A DNA stretch of 64,000 nucleotides from CALFVT01 sp039989855 (lineage in GTDB: Bacteria > Pseudomonadota > Alphaproteobacteria > Caulobacterales > Maricaulaceae), in NCBI GenBank assembly GCA_039989855.1, contig JBDXGZ010000023.1, forward strand, positions 310,001 to 374,000, given 5' to 3'. Made by a program: the position numbers and the translations under genes. The notes under the pieces were generated by a model. That model worked only from the letters and a program-made list of their open reading frames with translations, searched no databases and was not told the origin of the DNA. This document shows, piece after piece, positions 43,142 through 52,207 of this stretch. The first letter of the stretch is position 1. Every line of letters starts with the position of its first letter.

Positions 43142-44029
43142 ATGACGATTAATTTTTTGAAACTGACTTCATTTTCACTACTAGCCTTAACATTAGCTAT
43201 ACCTAGTACTGCTTTTGCAGGGGCATGGACCGCTGACCAAGGAGACAATTATTTAAAAGGTGCTGTGAATTATTTTGAAACGAGCAGTCGTTTTGGCCCA
43301 GAGAATGGATTTGAAAACTTTCGAAATACAAATCTTAATCTCTATTGGGAGTACGGCCTTAGAGACAATTTGACTTTTTTCGCAACAGGGTCTTACACCG
43401 ATCTTGAGAATGAGGCTGATGGTCAAGAAACGTCCGGAGACGGTGTTGGCGATATCGACGTAGGGCTGAGATACCGCCTTATTGATGGCCCTGTAATTGT
43501 CTCTGTACAAGGGCTCTTTAAAGCTCCTTATTTATATAGCGAAGATGCAGAGCTCCCCTTAGGCAATGGCCAAGAAGACTTTGAAGGCAAGTTGCTGTTT
43601 GGTAAGTCTTTTGGAGCGCTGGGTTACGGCGGCCTTGAAGTTGGGTATCGGGTGCGTACCGAAGACCCCGTCGATGAATTTCGTTTCCTTGTTGAATATG
43701 GATTTGACGTTAATGAAAAAACCTATTTGAGAGCAAAGTTAGATGGTATTCATGCGGCGCAAAATGCAGACGTTGATCTTACAAATGCCGTCCTTGATAT
43801 TGAACCTGAAACTGGAAATCCATTTGGACCTGACATTGAATTACTTAGTGCGGCATCGACTCTTAACCCGCAACTTCCACTCGAATTTGATCTAGGTCGC
43901 TTAGAATATACAGCGGGTTACAAGATTAATGATAATCTTGCGATGGAAATTACAGGAACGACGGCGGTTTATGGCGACAACACCCTAAAAGGAACCAATG
44001 TTCAATTTGCTATTGTCTCTTCATTCTAA
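43142..44029 (+). CDS. Outer-membrane beta-barrel protein of a glycan cluster
   Basis: A 295-residue protein with a clear signal peptide (LTLAIPSTAFA) and alternating beta-strands, such as NLNLYWEYGLRDNLTFFATG and GDIDVGLRYRLI. It ends in phenylalanine (IVSSF), the usual outer-membrane barrel terminus. The length suits a 12-14-strand barrel. It leads a three-gene run with a GT2 enzyme (12 nt later) and a polytopic transferase, so it may carry or anchor an exopolysaccharide. The arrangement recalls xagA-xagB clusters, but sequence identity to XagA is not established. Confidence 0.65.
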   Translation: MTINFLKLTSFSLLALTLAIPSTAFAGAWTADQGDNYLKGAVNYFETSSRFGPENGFENFRNTNLNLYWEYGLRDNLTFFATGSYTDLENEADGQETSGDGVGDIDVGLRYRLIDGPVIVSVQGLFKAPYLYSEDAELPLGNGQEDFEGKLLFGKSFGALGYGGLEVGYRVRTEDPVDEFRFLVEYGFDVNEKTYLRAKLDGIHAAQNADVDLTNAVLDIEPETGNPFGPDIELLSAASTLNPQLPLEFDLGRLEYTAGYKINDNLAMEITGTTAVYGDNTLKGTNVQFAIVSSF

Positions 44030-44041
44030 GAGACAATTTCC

Positions 44042-45586
44042 ATGTCAATCATAGCAATTTTGATACTGAGTATTCATTATACTCTTATCTCCTTGCTATG
44101 TATTTACGGTGCTCACCGCATCTACCATAGTTTAGTCGCAAAACAATTGATCGGTGATTTAGTCGATCATAAAAATATGACTTTTGGCGGGTTAACTTTC
44201 CTCCCCAAAGTCACCGTGCAAGTTCCTTTATATAATGAAAAATTCGTGGCGGCGCGTATCATTAACCGCATTGTCGAATTTGAATATCCGCGTGAGAAAT
44301 TACATATTCAGGTTATAAACGACTCTACAGATGAGTCCGTTAATATTGTCGCTGAGCGTGTGCGCCATTATCAAAACTTGGGTTATGATATTTCGCATAT
44401 TAGACGGAACAATCGTGATGGATATAAAGCAGGCGCACTTGCCGCTGCAATGAGCGACGTAAAGGGCGACTTTATTGCTATCTTTGATGCTGACTTCCTA
44501 CCAGAGACCGACTTTTTATTGAAAACAATTCATCACTTTCAAGACCCAAAAGTCGGTTTGGTTCAAAGTCGTTGGAGCTATTTAAATTCAAAAGTAAATA
44601 CATTAACCCGTTTACAGTCCATTATGTTGGATGCCCATTTCGGAATTGAACAAGTCGCCCGTTCAGGTCAGGGAGCCTATTTTAATTTCAATGGGACAGG
44701 GGGCATTTGGCGCAAAGAAACGATTATGGATGCAGGTGGGTGGACCTCTGATACTTTGACAGAAGACACAGACCTAAGTTACCGCGCGCAAATGCGAGGG
44801 TGGAAATTTATCTACCGTCCCGAAATCTGTAGCCCAAGTGAAATCCCCGAAAGCATGAGTGCCTTTAAAGTACAGCAACATCGCTGGGCGAAGGGTACGA
44901 TAGAAGTTATGAAAAAAATCTTGCCTAATATTTTAAGGGCAAAAATTTCTTTACGGAATAAAATCGAAGCAACATTACATTTAACGGCCAATATTACTTA
45001 TCTATTGATGTTTGTGGATAGTTTATTTTTTCTCCTACCCTCCGTTCATATTCGGCAAGAAATGGGAGCCAATTATTTAACATGGTTAGATCTCCCTATT
45101 TTTGCATTTGCCTCATTAAGCCATGCCTATTTCTTCATGAGCGGGCAGAAAAGGCTCTATGGGCGTATGATAGATAAATTATATATTCTACCGACTCTCT
45201 TAGCGACCTCTATCGGTCTTGGGGTGAATAATGGTCGCGCGGTCATCGAAGCGCTTATCGGCTATAAAACGGGATTTGTCCGCACACCTAAAGTCGGACA
45301 TCAATCAAGCAATGCTTCTCTTAATACGGCGTATAAAACACATAGTGAAATGTGGTCGACTCTGCTCGAGCTTTTCTTAGCTATAATATATACGGCGTTT
45401 TTAATCTGGGCCATATCTCAATCTTACTGGATTGTGATACCGTTCATGGCGCTCTTCGCCATTGGGTTTTTCTATATCTCTCTTTTAAGTCTGAAAGAAA
45501 AATCTGCAAATAAGAAGCTCTCCTACGCAACGGCATTACCACAAGCACATGATGAGACGGAAAAAACGCTTGTTTCCGCAGAATGA
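44042..45586 (+). CDS. Family 2 processive-type glycosyltransferase
   Basis: A 514-residue membrane GT2 of the cellulose/hyaluronan synthase type. It has one N-terminal helix, a cytoplasmic catalytic domain and four C-terminal helices. Motifs in order are QVPLYNE, INDSTDESV (D), IFDADFLP (D-x-D), TEDTDLSYRAQ (T-E-D base) and QQHRWAKGT (Q-x-x-R-W). All residues needed for polymer synthesis appear intact. The sugar substrate cannot be told. It starts 12 nt after the outer-membrane protein gene and overlaps the next gene by 38 nt. Confidence 0.88.
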   Translation: MSIIAILILSIHYTLISLLCIYGAHRIYHSLVAKQLIGDLVDHKNMTFGGLTFLPKVTVQVPLYNEKFVAARIINRIVEFEYPREKLHIQVINDSTDESVNIVAERVRHYQNLGYDISHIRRNNRDGYKAGALAAAMSDVKGDFIAIFDADFLPETDFLLKTIHHFQDPKVGLVQSRWSYLNSKVNTLTRLQSIMLDAHFGIEQVARSGQGAYFNFNGTGGIWRKETIMDAGGWTSDTLTEDTDLSYRAQMRGWKFIYRPEICSPSEIPESMSAFKVQQHRWAKGTIEVMKKILPNILRAKISLRNKIEATLHLTANITYLLMFVDSLFFLLPSVHIRQEMGANYLTWLDLPIFAFASLSHAYFFMSGQKRLYGRMIDKLYILPTLLATSIGLGVNNGRAVIEALIGYKTGFVRTPKVGHQSSNASLNTAYKTHSEMWSTLLELFLAIIYTAFLIWAISQSYWIVIPFMALFAIGFFYISLLSLKEKSANKKLSYATALPQAHDETEKTLVSAE

Positions 45587-46928
45587 CAATAAACCTCTAA
45601 CGCGTCGACATGCTTCGGAGCTGACATCGACGGGCCTGAGTAGCGCTCTGTTTTGCGCCGCTTTCTTTGCTCTCATTTTAGGGATTTATCTCCTCCCCCA
45701 TCTTGTCCCATTATCTATAGGCACGGGCTATATTGTACTATCTCTTGCCATGTCAGGCCTATCCGTTTTGGCTTGGCGTTATGACATCATAACCCCGCGC
45801 CGTGCGCTGTATCTGGCGATTATTGGCAGTGTGGCCCTCATGCCGCTTTTGCCATATACGTCAAATGATACACAGCGTTACCTTTGGGATGGGGCCGTCT
45901 TTCTTTCAGGCCTTGATCCTTATGTGGTCTCCCCAAATAATCCCTTAGCCGCAGATTTGCGGGAGTTATGGGCAACCCCAGAAGAACATGCCGCCTATGC
46001 CACGCTGTATCCACCCGGCGCGTTGAGCCTGTTTGGACTATCGAGTCTGGCAGGGCCAAATCATGGAATTTGGGTTTGGAAATTGATGACAACATTAGCG
46101 GCTATAGTGAGCCTGATTGCAATATTTAAACTCTTGGCTTTTCGAGACCTTACGCGGCATTTCCACCTTATCGCCTTTTGTCCGCTTTTAATATTTGAGG
46201 CAGGCGTTGGCGCACATCTCGATATTTTTAGTCTCTTGGGAATTGTTCTAGCCTTATGGTCTTTGGACAAAGATAAAATCATCTTGGCGGGAATCATTAT
46301 CGGCTTAGCGGCGACGACTAAATTTTTGCCCGCTGTTATCGTGGGACCTTTATTATTCTTCCTTCCCCCCCGTAAGGCATTAACATTATTTGTCAGCTCA
46401 GCTCTAACGTGGCTGAGCCTTTACGGCTTAATGTTTGGGTTTGGCTATAAGCCTCTGGGGCTGCTACCGACGTTTTTTGAAAAATGGCGCGGCGGCGCTC
46501 CTTTTTTCCCAATTCTGGATGCCGTCAAGGACTCGCTATCTCTACCGAACGGGATGTTTATAGCCGCCCTAACTGTGCTGGCGGTAGGAGGGTTTTCGCT
46601 CTCGGCAGGGTTGGCAAAGCGAGGGCACTTAGACTTAGCAATCTGCCTATGTCTAAGCGTTCCCTTACTCCTCAGCCCTATTTTGTTTCCGTGGTATCTG
46701 CTTGTACTCATTCCGTTCTTAGCCCTAAGGCCAAGTGTCACGATTTTCCTCGCTCTTACAGCCGTCCCTCTTAATTATAATGTACTGGACAAATGGCTAT
46801 CACAAGGCGTTTGGGATCAACCGTCTTGGCCGTCCATTGTCCTAGGACTACTTATCGTTACTGGATTATTCTTAGACGTCTGTCTTGCAAAGACCTCCCG
46901 CTCCCGAAACGCTAAGTTAAGCCGCTAA
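45549..46928 (+). CDS. Polytopic GT-C type (mannosyltransferase-like) membrane protein
   Basis: A 459-residue protein with about ten membrane helices. The segment TQRYLWDGAVFLSGLDPYVV and the following TLYPPGALSLFGL match the polyprenol-phosphate-dependent GT87/MptB-like transferases, which have a D-x-x-R-Y-x-W-D-G loop and an external catalytic acid. It would add sugars on the periplasmic side using lipid-linked donors. The start is uncertain: ATG 45549 or 45552 lies inside the GT2 gene, so overlap is at least 35 nt. The gene ends 3 bases before a truncated duplicate of the xth 3' end. Confidence 0.75.
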   Translation: MMRRKKRLFPQNDNKPLTRRHASELTSTGLSSALFCAAFFALILGIYLLPHLVPLSIGTGYIVLSLAMSGLSVLAWRYDIITPRRALYLAIIGSVALMPLLPYTSNDTQRYLWDGAVFLSGLDPYVVSPNNPLAADLRELWATPEEHAAYATLYPPGALSLFGLSSLAGPNHGIWVWKLMTTLAAIVSLIAIFKLLAFRDLTRHFHLIAFCPLLIFEAGVGAHLDIFSLLGIVLALWSLDKDKIILAGIIIGLAATTKFLPAVIVGPLLFFLPPRKALTLFVSSALTWLSLYGLMFGFGYKPLGLLPTFFEKWRGGAPFFPILDAVKDSLSLPNGMFIAALTVLAVGGFSLSAGLAKRGHLDLAICLCLSVPLLLSPILFPWYLLVLIPFLALRPSVTIFLALTAVPLNYNVLDKWLSQGVWDQPSWPSIVLGLLIVTGLFLDVCLAKTSRSRNAKLSR

Positions 46929-46930
46929 AG

Positions 46931-47038
46931 CTACCCCTCACCGCTGATAACATCACAGAGCTACGGATTGATAAAACCATCAGAGACGGCGAAAAACCTA
47001 CCGATCACGTCCCCATTGACGGCACGTTTGATCTTTAG
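46931..47038 (+). pseudogene. Duplicated 3' fragment of an exodeoxyribonuclease III gene
   Basis: In one frame this reads PLTADNITELRIDK, then IRDGEKPTDHVPIDGTFDL and a TAG stop. It aligns without gaps to the last 34 residues of Xth (PQAADKITELRIDK ... DGEKPSDHVPIVGTFNL) with 26 identities. There is no start and no catalytic domain. The synonymous differences show it is an old or foreign copy and not a recent duplication. It begins directly after the polytopic transferase gene and marks the right boundary of the insert. Confidence 0.88.
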
Positions 47039-47170
47039 GGTTTAAGGGAGGGGATTGGTCTGACTGACAGGAACAAGCGACTTATTGTAGGCGATTTTAG
47101 GTCGCTCAGGTTAGGTGCGTGCCGTGTAAAAACAGGTTCTGCCCGCCTCTATCGTGCCTAGCCTTTTGTT

Positions 47171-47956
47171 TTAATGTACTCGTACAATACCATCTGACCT
47201 ATTGACTTTAAAGGCTGCGCCATACCCGCCTAAAAGCGCCATTCCGGGCTTCAAGGCAGACTCATCTCCAACTAGCGCTGTGATAAATCCCGTTCCGTGG
47301 TAACGCACAAACATACCCCCAATGTTCTCATTGAGGTTTAAGGAGTGACGGACAAAGAATTGATCGTTAACTTTCCAAACTCCCATCTCCAATTCTTTAG
47401 TGTTCGGCAGCTTCTCTAGTAAATTTACGAATGGAGTATTTGTCGAAAGCTCGACATTCGTTAGCCACCTTACCGCCACAACCCCTTGAGGTGGAAAAAT
47501 TTTACCTTTCGAAAGAGTGAACCAATGAGCAAGACTTTGCTTTGCTGCCCAAGGGTTCAGTTTTTCCACGAAGAGTTTTTGGTTGTCAAATATGACACTC
47601 CCGTAATTCTCATCAACGTTGGGGCCAATTTTAAACATCTCCTTCATGTCCGGAAGATTGTTTCGGCATCCACGCGAAACTTTCTCGAAGTGTTCTTCTT
47701 CCGCCCCAGTAAGCCCCTTCAAACTTCGGTTGGATTGGGTTATCGCATAAAATGCGGCAAGTTGATCAATTTTGCTTGTATCATTATTACAACGTTTACA
47801 GGCTGGAACTTCCATCCCTTTAGGCCTGAGTTTTTCCCAGAACATGATTTTGGGTGGCGCATGTTCAATAGATTCCGTAGGTGCTTTTCCACCGCAAAGG
47901 CAGCAATATGGATAGTCAGCAACCATTTTTGCAAGTCTATTTTTAGCTTGTCCCAT
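47171..47956 (-). CDS. HNH-endonuclease-like zinc protein
   Basis: About 261 residues from ATG 47956, with GGAA upstream; an ORF start at 48064 would add 36 unlikely residues. The N-terminal MGQAKNRLAK precedes CCLCGGKAPTESIEHAPPKI and VPACKRCNND, giving C-x2-C, E-H-x-P-P and C-x2-C-N. This is the zinc-stabilised HNH nuclease layout. The remaining 190 residues are unrecognised and mixed alpha/beta. Isolated between the xth fragment and acs, it may be an accessory or mobile-element-derived gene. Whether it cuts DNA is unproven. Confidence 0.65.
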   Translation of the reverse strand: MGQAKNRLAKMVADYPYCCLCGGKAPTESIEHAPPKIMFWEKLRPKGMEVPACKRCNNDTSKIDQLAAFYAITQSNRSLKGLTGAEEEHFEKVSRGCRNNLPDMKEMFKIGPNVDENYGSVIFDNQKLFVEKLNPWAAKQSLAHWFTLSKGKIFPPQGVVAVRWLTNVELSTNTPFVNLLEKLPNTKELEMGVWKVNDQFFVRHSLNLNENIGGMFVRYHGTGFITALVGDESALKPGMALLGGYGAAFKVNRSDGIVRVH

Positions 47957-48067
47957 TGCGTATTTCCATTGATGTTTGTTAATTATGTTAGCATCATATC
48001 TAGAGTGGGGGCTAGACCCACAACGAGCGGTCTTCTTTAGGCAACCCAAGCCACTCATCATCACTCC

Positions 48068-50017
48068 TCACCCACTCTTATTCATTCGGTTCTCAATTAG
48101 CACCTTGACCACGCCCGGCTCGGCGAGGGTTGAGATGTCGCCGAGGTTGCCGTAATCGTCGGCGGCGATTTTACGTAGGATACGGCGCATGATTTTGCCT
48201 GAGCGGGTCTTAGGCAGTCCGTCTGAAAACTGGATGAGGTCTGGCGAGGCTATGGGGCCGATTTCTTTGCGGACATGCTGCACAAGCTCTTTGCGAAGCG
48301 CGTCGTCAATTTTGGTTCCTGCCGTACAAGTGACATAGGCGTAAATCCCCTGCCCTTTAATATCGTGCGGGTAGCCGACCACGGCGGCTTCGGCCACAGC
48401 CTTATGGGCGACGAGCGCGCTTTCGACTTCGGCGGTTCCCATACGGTGGCCCGAGACATTAATCACATCATCGACGCGGCCTGTAATCCAGTAGTACCCG
48501 TCTTCGTCGCGCTTACAGCCATCACCTGTGAAATAGCTGCCCGGATAGGCGCTAAAATAAGTCTCGATAAAGCGTTGATGGTCGCCGTAGACCGTCCGCA
48601 TTTGACCGGGCCAAGAGCCTTTGATGATGAGGTTTCCGTCCGTGGCGCCGTGTAGTTCGTTTCCGTCCGCGTCCACAAGCGCGGGTTCAATACCAAAGAA
48701 CGGATGGCTCCCTGCGCCCGGTTTCATCGGTGTCGCGCCCGGTAGAGGAACGATCATCGCGCCGCCTGTTTCCGTCTGCCACCATGTATCGACAATCGGG
48801 CAACGGCCATCGCCGACGGTGTGGAAATACCACTCCCACGCTTCGGGGTTAATCGGCTCACCGACCGTACCGAGCAAGCGAAGGGATTTGCGGGACGTCG
48901 CTTTCACAGGCCCGTCGCCTTCGCGCATCAAAGCGCGTATCGCCGTTGGCGCGGTGTAAAAAAGCGTCACTTGGTGTTTGTCGCAAACTTGCCAGAAGCG
49001 AGACGCATCGGGGTAAGTCGGAACCCCTTCGAACATCACCGTCGTCGCCCCGTTGGCCAAAGGCCCGTAGACAATATAAGTATGGCCTGTCACCCAGCCC
49101 ACATCGGCGGAACACCAATAGACATCATCCTCTTTCAGGTCGAACACATGTTCATGGGTCATGGACGCCCACACGAGGTAGCCGCCCGTGGTGTGCAGCA
49201 CGCCTTTGGGCTTGCCTGTGGAGCCGCTCGTGTAGAGAATGAAAAGCGGGTCTTCAGCCTTCATCGGCTCAGGCGGACAATCATCCGAGACACCCTCAAG
49301 CGCCTCATGCAGCCAGATATCTCGCCCTGCGGTCATGTTCACGTCACCGCTCGTTCGTTGAACCGTCAGAACGGTTTTGACAATCTTGGCAATATCGCAA
49401 GCGGCGTCGCAATTGGCTTTCAGTGGAATGGTCTTGCTGCCCCGCAAACCTTCATCCGCCGTAATGACAAATGTACTATCGCAATCGGTAATCCGTCCCG
49501 CCAAAGCTTCGGGGCTAAAGCCGCCAAAGACAACACTATGGACAGCGCCAATCCGCGCGCAGGCGAGCATGGCATATGAGGCTTCGATAATCATCGGCAT
49601 ATAGATAGTGACGCGGTCACCTTTTTTGACACCGTTAGCTTTCAGCACATTAGCAAAGCGGCAGACTTCGCCGTGAAGGTCGCGGTAAGTCAGGGTGAGG
49701 CTATCGGACGGATCATCGCCTTCCCAGATGATGGCAGGCTTATCGGCGCGTGTGGCCAAGTGACGATCAAGGCAATTAGACGTAACGTTAAGGACGCCGT
49801 CTTCGTACCACTTCACGGACAGGTTAGATTTATCCCAACTGACATTTTTAACCTGGGTATAAGGCGTCATCCAATCAAGGCGCTGTCCCATCTCTCCCCA
49901 AAAAGCTTCGGGGTCTTCGATAGAGGCCGCATACATTGAAGCATAACTCTCAGGCGTTAGGTTCGATGTTGCGGCAAAGGCCGCTGGTACTTGATAGGTT
50001 GGGTCGTTAGTGGTCAT
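48068..50017 (-). CDS. acs: Acetyl-coenzyme A synthetase
   Basis: A 649-residue AMP-forming acetate-CoA ligase. The ANL-family P-loop is LFILYTSGSTGKPKGVLHTTGG. The acetate-pocket tryptophan lies in DTWWQTETGGAMI, FTGDGCKRDEDGYYWITGR is the hinge, and the C-terminal PKTRSGKIMRR contains the regulatory catalytic lysine that is acetylated in relatives. Normal length, cytoplasmic. It starts 60 nt after the DUF3137 gene stop on the same strand and feeds acetate into central metabolism. Confidence 0.97.
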   Translation of the reverse strand: MTTNDPTYQVPAAFAATSNLTPESYASMYAASIEDPEAFWGEMGQRLDWMTPYTQVKNVSWDKSNLSVKWYEDGVLNVTSNCLDRHLATRADKPAIIWEGDDPSDSLTLTYRDLHGEVCRFANVLKANGVKKGDRVTIYMPMIIEASYAMLACARIGAVHSVVFGGFSPEALAGRITDCDSTFVITADEGLRGSKTIPLKANCDAACDIAKIVKTVLTVQRTSGDVNMTAGRDIWLHEALEGVSDDCPPEPMKAEDPLFILYTSGSTGKPKGVLHTTGGYLVWASMTHEHVFDLKEDDVYWCSADVGWVTGHTYIVYGPLANGATTVMFEGVPTYPDASRFWQVCDKHQVTLFYTAPTAIRALMREGDGPVKATSRKSLRLLGTVGEPINPEAWEWYFHTVGDGRCPIVDTWWQTETGGAMIVPLPGATPMKPGAGSHPFFGIEPALVDADGNELHGATDGNLIIKGSWPGQMRTVYGDHQRFIETYFSAYPGSYFTGDGCKRDEDGYYWITGRVDDVINVSGHRMGTAEVESALVAHKAVAEAAVVGYPHDIKGQGIYAYVTCTAGTKIDDALRKELVQHVRKEIGPIASPDLIQFSDGLPKTRSGKIMRRILRKIAADDYGNLGDISTLAEPGVVKVLIENRMNKSG

Positions 50018-50077
50018 AATCTCAGCCTTTATGCGGCTCTATTAAAGCCTATATTCCCATGTATATTTTTCCGAACT

Positions 50078-51019
50078 CTAGCGGCGTTTCTTCGGGGCTG
50101 CAACTGCAGTAACGATAGTAAAAATAGCTTCAAGCTCATCAATGATAGTTTGAACACGACCTGTATCTGTCATTGGTTGACGTAGGGATTTTGTCTCAAA
50201 GCGGTTCGGATGTTCAACCGCAATCCATAATCGACCCTCATTAAAGGCAAAGCGTATTTTCTTGCCGTCTACCGTCTCTTCGAGATCGATTAATGTTTCC
50301 ATAAAGGTCGGCGTTAAAAGGTAGCGGCCTTCAACCTGATCGGTTCCGTAAGCTTCAAAAAGTTTCTCAAACCGTGGTGAAGCGAGGCCGATACGTTTCA
50401 TCTCGCCTTTTCGTTTGGCATTAAAAACCCCTGCATCCCGCAGGACAATCGTGGTCCCAAGAAAGTTACGGTGGAAATCCATCTCGAGCAGTGAGCCTTG
50501 AAAAACCGTCTTCCAATGCTCTCCCTTATCGGTTTTAACTTTTTGCTCTAGCTTAGCTTCACAAACTTTAACGTCGACATTTCCTATACGGCCTGTGATA
50601 CCATCTTCAAAACTCGAACGATGAACACGAGACGGCAGCAAGTTTAAAGCTTGCAGTCTTGCCAAGAAATCAGCCTCAATATCAGGCAAACCTTTGTAAA
50701 CCAGACCAACGAACGAACTAATCTCGCTCATCAATATAAATTTCGTATCACCACGTACGGTGCGCGATTTTACACCGTAAAACCCGCAAAGTCCGGCCAT
50801 ACAAAATGCCCCCCATATTAATAACATGGCAATATTTTCTGTACGGTTAAATATGAACTGCCCAACTGTGGTTGCAACGATAAATAAAGCGATGGCAAAT
50901 ATCTTAAATTGTTTCCAAAACGCCTGACGGCGCGTTTCAAGCGGCAACAGCTGTGGCAATATATTATCGGCGTATAGAGTGTCTATCCCGTCAAAAACAG
51001 GATGTGAGTGCGTAAACAT
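50078..51019 (-). CDS. DUF3137 family membrane protein
   Basis: About 313 residues from ATG 51019 (a GTG at 51070 would add 17). Two adjacent hydrophobic segments are FKIFAIALFIVATTVGQFIF and IAMLLIWGAFCMAGLCGFYG (about residues 35-85). The soluble domain contains ITGRIGNVDVKVCEAKLEQK and TVFQGSLLEMDFHRNFLGTTIVL, characteristic of DUF3137. It ends in a basic KKRR. Function unknown. It is divergent from the Aur1-like lipid operon, with about 110 bases between starts. Confidence 0.75.
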   Translation of the reverse strand: MFTHSHPVFDGIDTLYADNILPQLLPLETRRQAFWKQFKIFAIALFIVATTVGQFIFNRTENIAMLLIWGAFCMAGLCGFYGVKSRTVRGDTKFILMSEISSFVGLVYKGLPDIEADFLARLQALNLLPSRVHRSSFEDGITGRIGNVDVKVCEAKLEQKVKTDKGEHWKTVFQGSLLEMDFHRNFLGTTIVLRDAGVFNAKRKGEMKRIGLASPRFEKLFEAYGTDQVEGRYLLTPTFMETLIDLEETVDGKKIRFAFNEGRLWIAVEHPNRFETKSLRQPMTDTGRVQTIIDELEAIFTIVTAVAAPKKRR

Positions 51020-51127
51020 AGGCGTTTCTACCACATATAAATAATACAAACGACCGATATTTGTTTTCACTGGAAATTAAGTGTTTTCGCGTAAGATAAC
51101 TACAAAATAAATCTATGGGTTGGAATT

Positions 51128-52207
51128 GTGGTTGATATAACATCTTCGGTATTTTTGCCGAAACTACCAAAGGACTATTCGCAAGGCGTCAAAATTGTGA
51201 GTCTTCTACTCGCTATTATCGTCACATGGTTTAGTCTTGCCCTCATCTTGAGTGCCGTTATACCCGACCCGTCTAAGACGAGTCTCTCTGCACTTCCATC
51301 TTACCTTGAATATGCGAGCCGCAACGGTAAGTTCGTTTTATTCCTTGCAGCCTTGATCTCCCCTCTGATTATCGCGCATCGTTGCGGTGAAGCGTCCGTC
51401 ATAGAATATATCAGAAAAAACCTTCAACATACGCCTACGATTTTGGTCAAAGTCGGGAGCCTATCAATCCTTGCCATCGCAAGTTTCGGCACCTTTATGT
51501 TTTCCTATTCAACTATAAAAACACGCATACCTGAAATTGTGCCTTTTACATGGGATGAAATTTTCATGAAACTTGATAGGTTGATTTTCTTTGGAAACGA
51601 TCCATGGGTTCTTTTTAGTGGTTTATATAATAGTCCGTCCATATTGGTTTTCATGGATACAATATATGATATTTGGGCAACCATATTAGTCGGCACGTGG
51701 GCGCTTTGTTTTGCCTGTTATGGTTACGCTGCAAAAACCCGTTTTCAATTCCCGCTTGCCATTTTGATTACATGGTTTATCGGCGGAAATTTATTGGCCA
51801 TAGTCTTTGCCTCGGCTGGACCGTGTTATTACGGCGCAGTCACAGGCCTTGCAGATCCCTTTGCAGCACAAATGGCCATACTTGCAGGCCTTGAAATTGA
51901 AGAACCCTTACGAGCTGTACGTTACCAAGCCATACTATGGGATGTTTATGAGAATCCAGGTCTTGGGTTTGGCGGCATATCCGCCATGCCAAGCATGCAC
52001 TGTGCAACCACCGCTCTTCTTGTTCTTTTCGCATGGAAGCGCCCTATATTAAAGTGGCTCACGTCTGCGCTTTTCATCCTAATTTTCATCTCGAGTTTTG
52101 TACTCGGATGGCACTATGCGGTTGATGGCCTGCTGGCCATTCCTGTTGCTATCGGGGGCTGGTTGTTAGCAGGTAAAATACTCTCGCGTTTTTCACCGAA
52201 GAGTTAA
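51128..52207 (+). CDS. Aur1/PAP2-like phosphotransferase, copy 1
   Basis: A 359-residue polytopic protein with about seven helices. The C-terminal lipid phosphatase/phosphotransferase motif has GGISAMPSMHCATTALLV (P-S-M-H) and LGWHYAVDGLLAIPVA (H-Y-A-x-D). The upstream motif MKLDRLIFFGNDPWV is typical of the Aur1-type inositol-phosphoceramide synthase branch of PAP2 proteins. The start is GTG 51128. Its stop overlaps the start of a paralogue (TAATG). Role inferred: transfer of a phospho-headgroup to, or removal from, a membrane lipid. Confidence 0.8.
   Translation: MVDITSSVFLPKLPKDYSQGVKIVSLLLAIIVTWFSLALILSAVIPDPSKTSLSALPSYLEYASRNGKFVLFLAALISPLIIAHRCGEASVIEYIRKNLQHTPTILVKVGSLSILAIASFGTFMFSYSTIKTRIPEIVPFTWDEIFMKLDRLIFFGNDPWVLFSGLYNSPSILVFMDTIYDIWATILVGTWALCFACYGYAAKTRFQFPLAILITWFIGGNLLAIVFASAGPCYYGAVTGLADPFAAQMAILAGLEIEEPLRAVRYQAILWDVYENPGLGFGGISAMPSMHCATTALLVLFAWKRPILKWLTSALFILIFISSFVLGWHYAVDGLLAIPVAIGGWLLAGKILSRFSPKS

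Noticed and set aside
47960..48067. 36-residue N-terminal extension for the HNH protein
   Set aside because: The extension has no conserved look and contains the GTGGG/CCCAC inverted repeat and promoter-like AT-rich DNA. The ATG at 47956 has a ribosome site and the conserved MGQAKNR start.
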